Source: Oscillospiraceae bacterium (lineage in GTDB: Bacteria; Bacillota; Clostridia; Monoglobales; Monoglobaceae). From it: a DNA stretch of 64,000 bases. The stretch covers positions 79,792-143,791 of the forward strand of contig SVKF01000003.1 in assembly GCA_015068605.1 (NCBI GenBank). The letters are read 5' to 3'. Below, one piece after another: positions 62,876-64,000 of the stretch (its first letter is position 1; every line of letters starts with the position of its first letter). A model generated the notes under the pieces. It had not been told where the DNA came from and searched no databases. It saw only the letters and a list, made by a program, of their open reading frames with translations. The position numbers and the translations under genes were made by a program.

Positions 62876-63682
62876 TTGGATTTTGATAAATTATTGGAAT
62901 TTTTAATTCAGCTGGGAATTTCTCTCGGTGGAAAACTGCTAGGTGCACTTGTAATACTCATAGTCGGGCTTAAACTTGTTAAGTATGTTAAAAAATGGAT
63001 AAAAACAACGGAAAAACTTGAAAAACTTGACACGGGTGTCCGTTCCTTTTTGTCAAGCTTTGCATCCATATCTCTTTATATAGTCCTTTTTATAACGGTG
63101 GCAATGACTCTCGGAATTCCGACAACATCATTTATAACAGCGTTGGCTTCTTGCGGTGTTGCAATCGGTCTTGCCCTTCAGGGAACGCTCAGCAACTTCG
63201 CAGGAGGGCTTATGATTCTTCTCTTTAAGCCCTTTAAGGTTGGAGATTATATCGAAGCATCGGGCGAATCGGGAACAGTTGATTCAATCACGGTTGTATA
63301 CACTATTCTCCGAACACCGGATAATAAGATGATAACCATTCCAAACGGGACTTTGACTAATTCTGTTATTGAAAACTATTCAGCCCATGATACACGCAGA
63401 GTTGATATGGTTTTTACGGCATCTTATGACTGTGATGTGGACAAGGTTAAAGAAATTCTTATGAATGCGGCTCGGTATCACGAACGGGTTTTAAAAGATC
63501 CGGAGCCATTTGTCAGAATGACGGAACATGGCGAAAATGCACTTAAATATACAGTTCGTGTATGGTGTAAAAATGAGGATTACTGGGATGTCAAGTTTGA
63601 CATAACAGAAAGAATAAGAAAAGATTTTGCAGAAAATGAAATTGTTATTCCGTTTCCGCAGCTTGAAATTCATCAAAGATAA
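62876..63682 (+). CDS. mscS: Small-conductance mechanosensitive channel (MscS family)
   Basis: 268 residues. Three membrane helices, with the pore helix TALASCGVAIGLALQGTLSNFAGGLMILLFKPFKVGDYIE typical of MscS, then a cytosolic beta and alpha/beta vestibule. It opens upon hypo-osmotic membrane tension. Start TTG 62876 with AAGGAGTGA upstream. 14 bp after axe, likely cotranscribed. Confidence 0.94.
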   Translation: MDFDKLLEFLIQLGISLGGKLLGALVILIVGLKLVKYVKKWIKTTEKLEKLDTGVRSFLSSFASISLYIVLFITVAMTLGIPTTSFITALASCGVAIGLALQGTLSNFAGGLMILLFKPFKVGDYIEASGESGTVDSITVVYTILRTPDNKMITIPNGTLTNSVIENYSAHDTRRVDMVFTASYDCDVDKVKEILMNAARYHERVLKDPEPFVRMTEHGENALKYTVRVWCKNEDYWDVKFDITERIRKDFAENEIVIPFPQLEIHQR

Positions 63683-63690
63683 TAAAATAG

Positions 63691-63715
63691 GCATGGCAAA
63701 ATGTAACTGCCATGC
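63691..63715 (+). terminator. Terminator of axe-mscS
   Basis: GCATGGCA and TGCCATGC arms; weak T-tract. Confidence 0.55.
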
Positions 63716-63854
63716 AAACAAAAGGCGGTTAAGGCGGTTTCAACCGCCCTCAGACCACTGACAAAGTCAAAGTCAGTGGTCATTTTTTGGTGCCTTAAGG
63801 CGTGGGAATAAACCCCCAGTTCTACTGGGGGAAGATAAAAAGCTTTAGCAAAAG

Positions 63855-63924
63855 AAAAACCTCCATGATATAGTAGTAAATGGTTTGGCGACCGCATTAC
63901 TAAAAATATATCATGGAGGTTTTT
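63855..63924 (+). promoter_or_regulatory. RBS-sequestering leader hairpin of tnpA
   Basis: A perfect 18-bp stem: AAAAACCTCCATGATATA (63855-63872) with its complement (63907-63924). The GGAGG ribosome site (63915-63919) is buried in the 3' arm, as known for translational repression of IS200 tnpA. Confidence 0.8.
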
Positions 63925-63928
63925 AACA

Positions 63929-64000
63929 ATGTTTAAGAAAACAAATAATGAAATAAAGCACACAGCACATTCTAGTTATAGATGTCAGTATCACATAGTA
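63929..64000 (+). CDS. tnpA: IS200/IS605 family transposase TnpA (3' truncated by window)
   Basis: Only 24 codons are visible: FKKTNNEIKHTAHSS then YRCQYHIV. The HSSYRCQYHIV start is typical of Y1 HUH transposases of IS200. The HUH motif and catalytic Tyr lie beyond the window. Ribosome site GGAGGT 8 nt upstream. Confidence 0.88.
   Translation, partial: MFKKTNNEIKHTAHSSYRCQYHIV

Larger units (their letters stand above)
63733..64000 (+). mobile_element. IS200/IS605-type element, left end (continues past the window)
   Basis: The left-end hairpin CCCCCAG-TTCTA-CTGGGGG (63813-63831) is the typical TnpA recognition structure. Upstream lie GGCGGTT/AACCGCC (63733-63748) and a terminator-like perfect stem GACCACTGAC/GTCAGTGGTC with T6 (63753-63788). 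A transposase start follows at 63929. The precise left boundary was not determined. Confidence 0.85.

Noticed and set aside
63673..63963. 96-codon ORF on the minus strand at the IS end
   Set aside because: It is antisense to the IS200 left end and leader hairpins, a frequent false call.

Overview
The window looks like a low-GC Firmicutes chromosome, most likely an uncultured gut-type member of class Clostridia. The evidence is AT-rich intergenic DNA, strong AAGGAGG-type ribosome sites with frequent TTG/GTG starts, a CIRCE operator on groES-groEL, SpoVG, a GerMN lipoprotein, a SpoVB-like flippase, VanW and SLH proteins, a fused IspDF, GTP-type PEPCK, and ECF transporter S components under riboswitches. 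I see no plasmid or prophage module and no CRISPR array. The window opens inside an acyl-CoA dehydratase activase gene and closes inside an IS200/IS605 transposase.

Layout: 0-9 kb has the activase, a citrate synthase, a flippase, VanW and an AI-2E-type permease. 9-12.2 kb has a Y-family polymerase/YolD pair, a MITE-like element, tandem promoter-attenuator repeats and a small lipoprotein. 12.2-19.5 kb is a minus-strand run: hydrolase, XRE-cupin regulator, polyamine ABC transporter (PotA, PotB, PotCD fusion), then a GHL10-SLH surface protein. 19.9-22.2 kb has a second citrate synthase, an FMN riboswitch with RibU, and a candidate small RNA. 22-26 kb has MurA, GerMN, VOC, YceD-RpmF, two tRNA-Val and a DUF1858 protein. 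26-31.6 kb has RadA, CarD, IspDF and GroES-GroEL. 31.7-35.5 kb has YycI/YycH-like proteins, a secreted protein and a TPR protein. 35.6-39.6 kb has tRNA-Thr and a TPP-riboswitch thiamine salvage operon (ThiW-M-E-D). 39.7-49.7 kb has PEPCK, a DUF4091 glycosidase, AraC with a divergent HpcH aldolase, GlyQS, HolB, YaaT and a WYL regulator. 49.9-53 kb has YhbY, RsmA, MurC and SpoVG. 53-54.3 kb is a decayed region with broken small genes, repeats and tRNA-Leu. 54.3-60.8 kb is an operon of an MFS-SGNH fusion, a deacetylase, an LRR protein and a WalK-like kinase. 60.9-63.7 kb has an aldolase, an acetyl xylan esterase and MscS.

The most interesting material is non-coding. Three minus-strand genes (GHL10-SLH, an alpha/beta hydrolase and MurC) carry near-identical leaders of about 82 nt. 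Each leader has an 8-bp hairpin and a second hairpin whose loops can kiss through 7 base pairs, with substitutions that keep pairing. Its 5' edge could alternatively pair with the Shine-Dalgarno region. This has the architecture of a translational riboswitch or kissing-loop regulator, and I do not recognise the class. Further candidates are a tandem promoter-attenuator repeat family at 11.3-11.85 kb with a decayed copy at 53.5 kb, a 139-nt small RNA at 22.0 kb, and a half TPP aptamer between the normal TPP riboswitch and thiW. All assignments come from reading the sequence; no database search was run.
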